NCBI GenBank assembly: GCA_963921795.1
Contig: OY997659.1
Span: forward strand, 22,010,159 to 22,074,158
DNA from: Nannobrachium achirus
Taxonomy: Eukaryota; Chordata; Actinopteri; Myctophiformes; Myctophidae
Length of the DNA: 64,000 nucleotides
Direction: 5' to 3'
Each line of letters begins with the position of its first letter. Within the stretch, counting starts at the first letter, position 1. The translations under genes and the position numbers were made by a program. A model generated the notes under the pieces. It was not told the origin of the DNA, ran no database searches, and saw only the letters and a list, made by a program, of their open reading frames with translations. This document shows positions 61,029 through 64,000 of the stretch, piece by piece.

Positions 61029-61288
61029 CAGGGGTTCCCAAACCTTTTTGTCTCAGGGCACCCCATGAATATCTTTTTAATCCGAGGCACCCCTACATTA
61101 TAGTTTTCACTCCCAGCAGCTTATATTTATAGCAGATCGTCGTGGTTGGGTGGAAACCTTGTATGTCCAAAACCGTTCGTTTTGTATTTATCATCTATAA
61201 AATGTACTAAACTAGTGAAAACAGCAGATCTACACGCACACAACGCCTCGCATCTGGGGTGCCCCGTCACCCACTTTGAAAACCCTTG
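61029..61288. mobile_element. 260-bp hAT MITE with perfect 8-bp duplication
   Basis: Starts CAGGGGTTCCCAAACC and ends GAAAACCCTTG. CCCTAGAG flanks both sides (61021-61028, 61289-61296). A half hairpin motif lies at 61217-61250. Confidence 0.9.
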
Positions 61289-61520
61289 CCCTAGAGGTCA
61301 ATTGTAATAACTAAACCGGACAATCCTCTAAGGGATCTAAATGCTATGGGTATCTCTTCATACAGAAACTACCCTCGGAAGATAGCCAGGCAAGACTATA
61401 GCACCATGCTAATGAACGAGAGGGAGAACAGGCCTCAGGGATTTGCATGGTCTGTCATTATCAGTAACCTCTTTAACTGTCAGAGCACACAGCCTACAGG
61501 CAGCACTGACAAACTATACA

Positions 61521-63547
<2,027 letters not shown>

Positions 63548-63569
63548 CCCCCCCCCCCCCCCCCCCCCC
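63548..63569. repeat. poly-C tract
   Basis: C run of about 22 bases. Confidence 0.95.
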
Positions 63570-63956
63570 AAGACAAGGTAAGACTTCAATGAAAGAGTGG
63601 GGGAGCTACTCAAATGTTTTGACATTGGCCAGGTTGATTCCGTTATATGTGCACTTCCATTAACATTGCACTTTTTTTTTCTCAGTAAAGCCAACAGAAA
63701 AGGCTTTTGAATCAACAATGTTCATAAATTCGAGTTTATTGCAGTTAGATAAATAAATAAATAGATCCCTTTGAGACAGCAATTAGAATACTAGTTAGTT
63801 AAACACAAAAATGCAATGAAAGAAATATTATTTAGTGAATAAAGGTAGAATAAAATGTAACAGTACAGTGGGCATACAGTGTATAGTTGTGATGGCTACA
63901 GGCAGGGTAGGCTATATCGCCGCATCCAAATGGCAGATGGTTCCTATCATATGTCT
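63570..63956. other. no gene seen
   Basis: A TTTATTGCAG...ATAAATAAATAAATAG stretch at 63734-63764 may be another retroelement tail. Confidence 0.35.

Positions 63957-64000
<44 letters not shown>
63957..64000. repeat. (GT)n microsatellite, cut by the window end
   Basis: Pure GT running to the last base. Confidence 0.96.

Overview
The window looks like intergene-rich nuclear DNA of a ray-finned (teleost) fish. The evidence is three intron-containing or neuron/lens-specific vertebrate genes with fish-like protein sequences, very long (AC)n/(GT)n tracts, vertebrate telomere-like TTAGGG patches, and many fish-type MITEs, SINEs and truncated LINEs. The word TAGGCCTA is strikingly over-represented. 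The species cannot be named from the sequence.

Three protein-coding genes are supported. (1) A single-exon cdk5r2 (p39-type CDK5 activator) lies on the + strand at 19978-20910. (2) A three-exon fev (Pet1) ETS factor lies on the - strand between 43236 and 41417, with two tiny first exons of 49 and 72 nt. (3) A cryba2 (beta-A2 crystallin) gene lies on the - strand with four coding exons between 52614 and 49290, a probable noncoding first exon and TATA box near 53.9 kb, and a poly(A) signal at 49062. From memory, human 2q35 has the same order and orientation (CDK5R2 +, FEV -, CRYBA2 -), so this is an old syntenic block. The genes do not form a pathway: cdk5r2 acts in neurons, fev in serotonergic neurons and cryba2 in the lens.

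The rest is mostly repeats. 1-8.6 kb: dinucleotide tracts, a diverged satellite unit, hAT debris, a roughly 3 kb composite element with a tandem array full of CCATATATGG (CArG-like) words, and a THAP-domain fragment with an apparent frameshift. 8.8-11.5 kb: a possible piggyBac-like element bounded by TTAA. 12.6-13.2 kb: a GTACAGTA minisatellite. 16.4-19.3 kb: a hAT MITE with perfect 8-bp target duplication, a foldback with a nested MITE, and two further hairpin MITEs. 20.9-31 kb: mostly unique-looking DNA with SSRs and decayed SINEs. 31.8-37.8 kb: an LTR-like segment, a foldback minisatellite element, a MITE, a 435-bp tandem array, and a 1.9-kb element with 27-nt perfect inverted ends carrying a nested MITE. 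38-41.4 kb: SSRs, a nested LINE and a hAT element ending about 21 bp from the fev stop. 45-48 kb: more hAT elements. 54-64 kb: long GT/CA tracts, LINE-into-hAT nesting, another copy of the 4-6 kb array family and two hAT elements with perfect 8-bp duplications.

The most unusual signal is a dispersed short hairpin (arm AATAGCAGATCTACAAGCTC) found at a dozen or more places, several inside different hAT elements. Repeat family names are inferences from terminal motifs and target duplications; no database search was possible.
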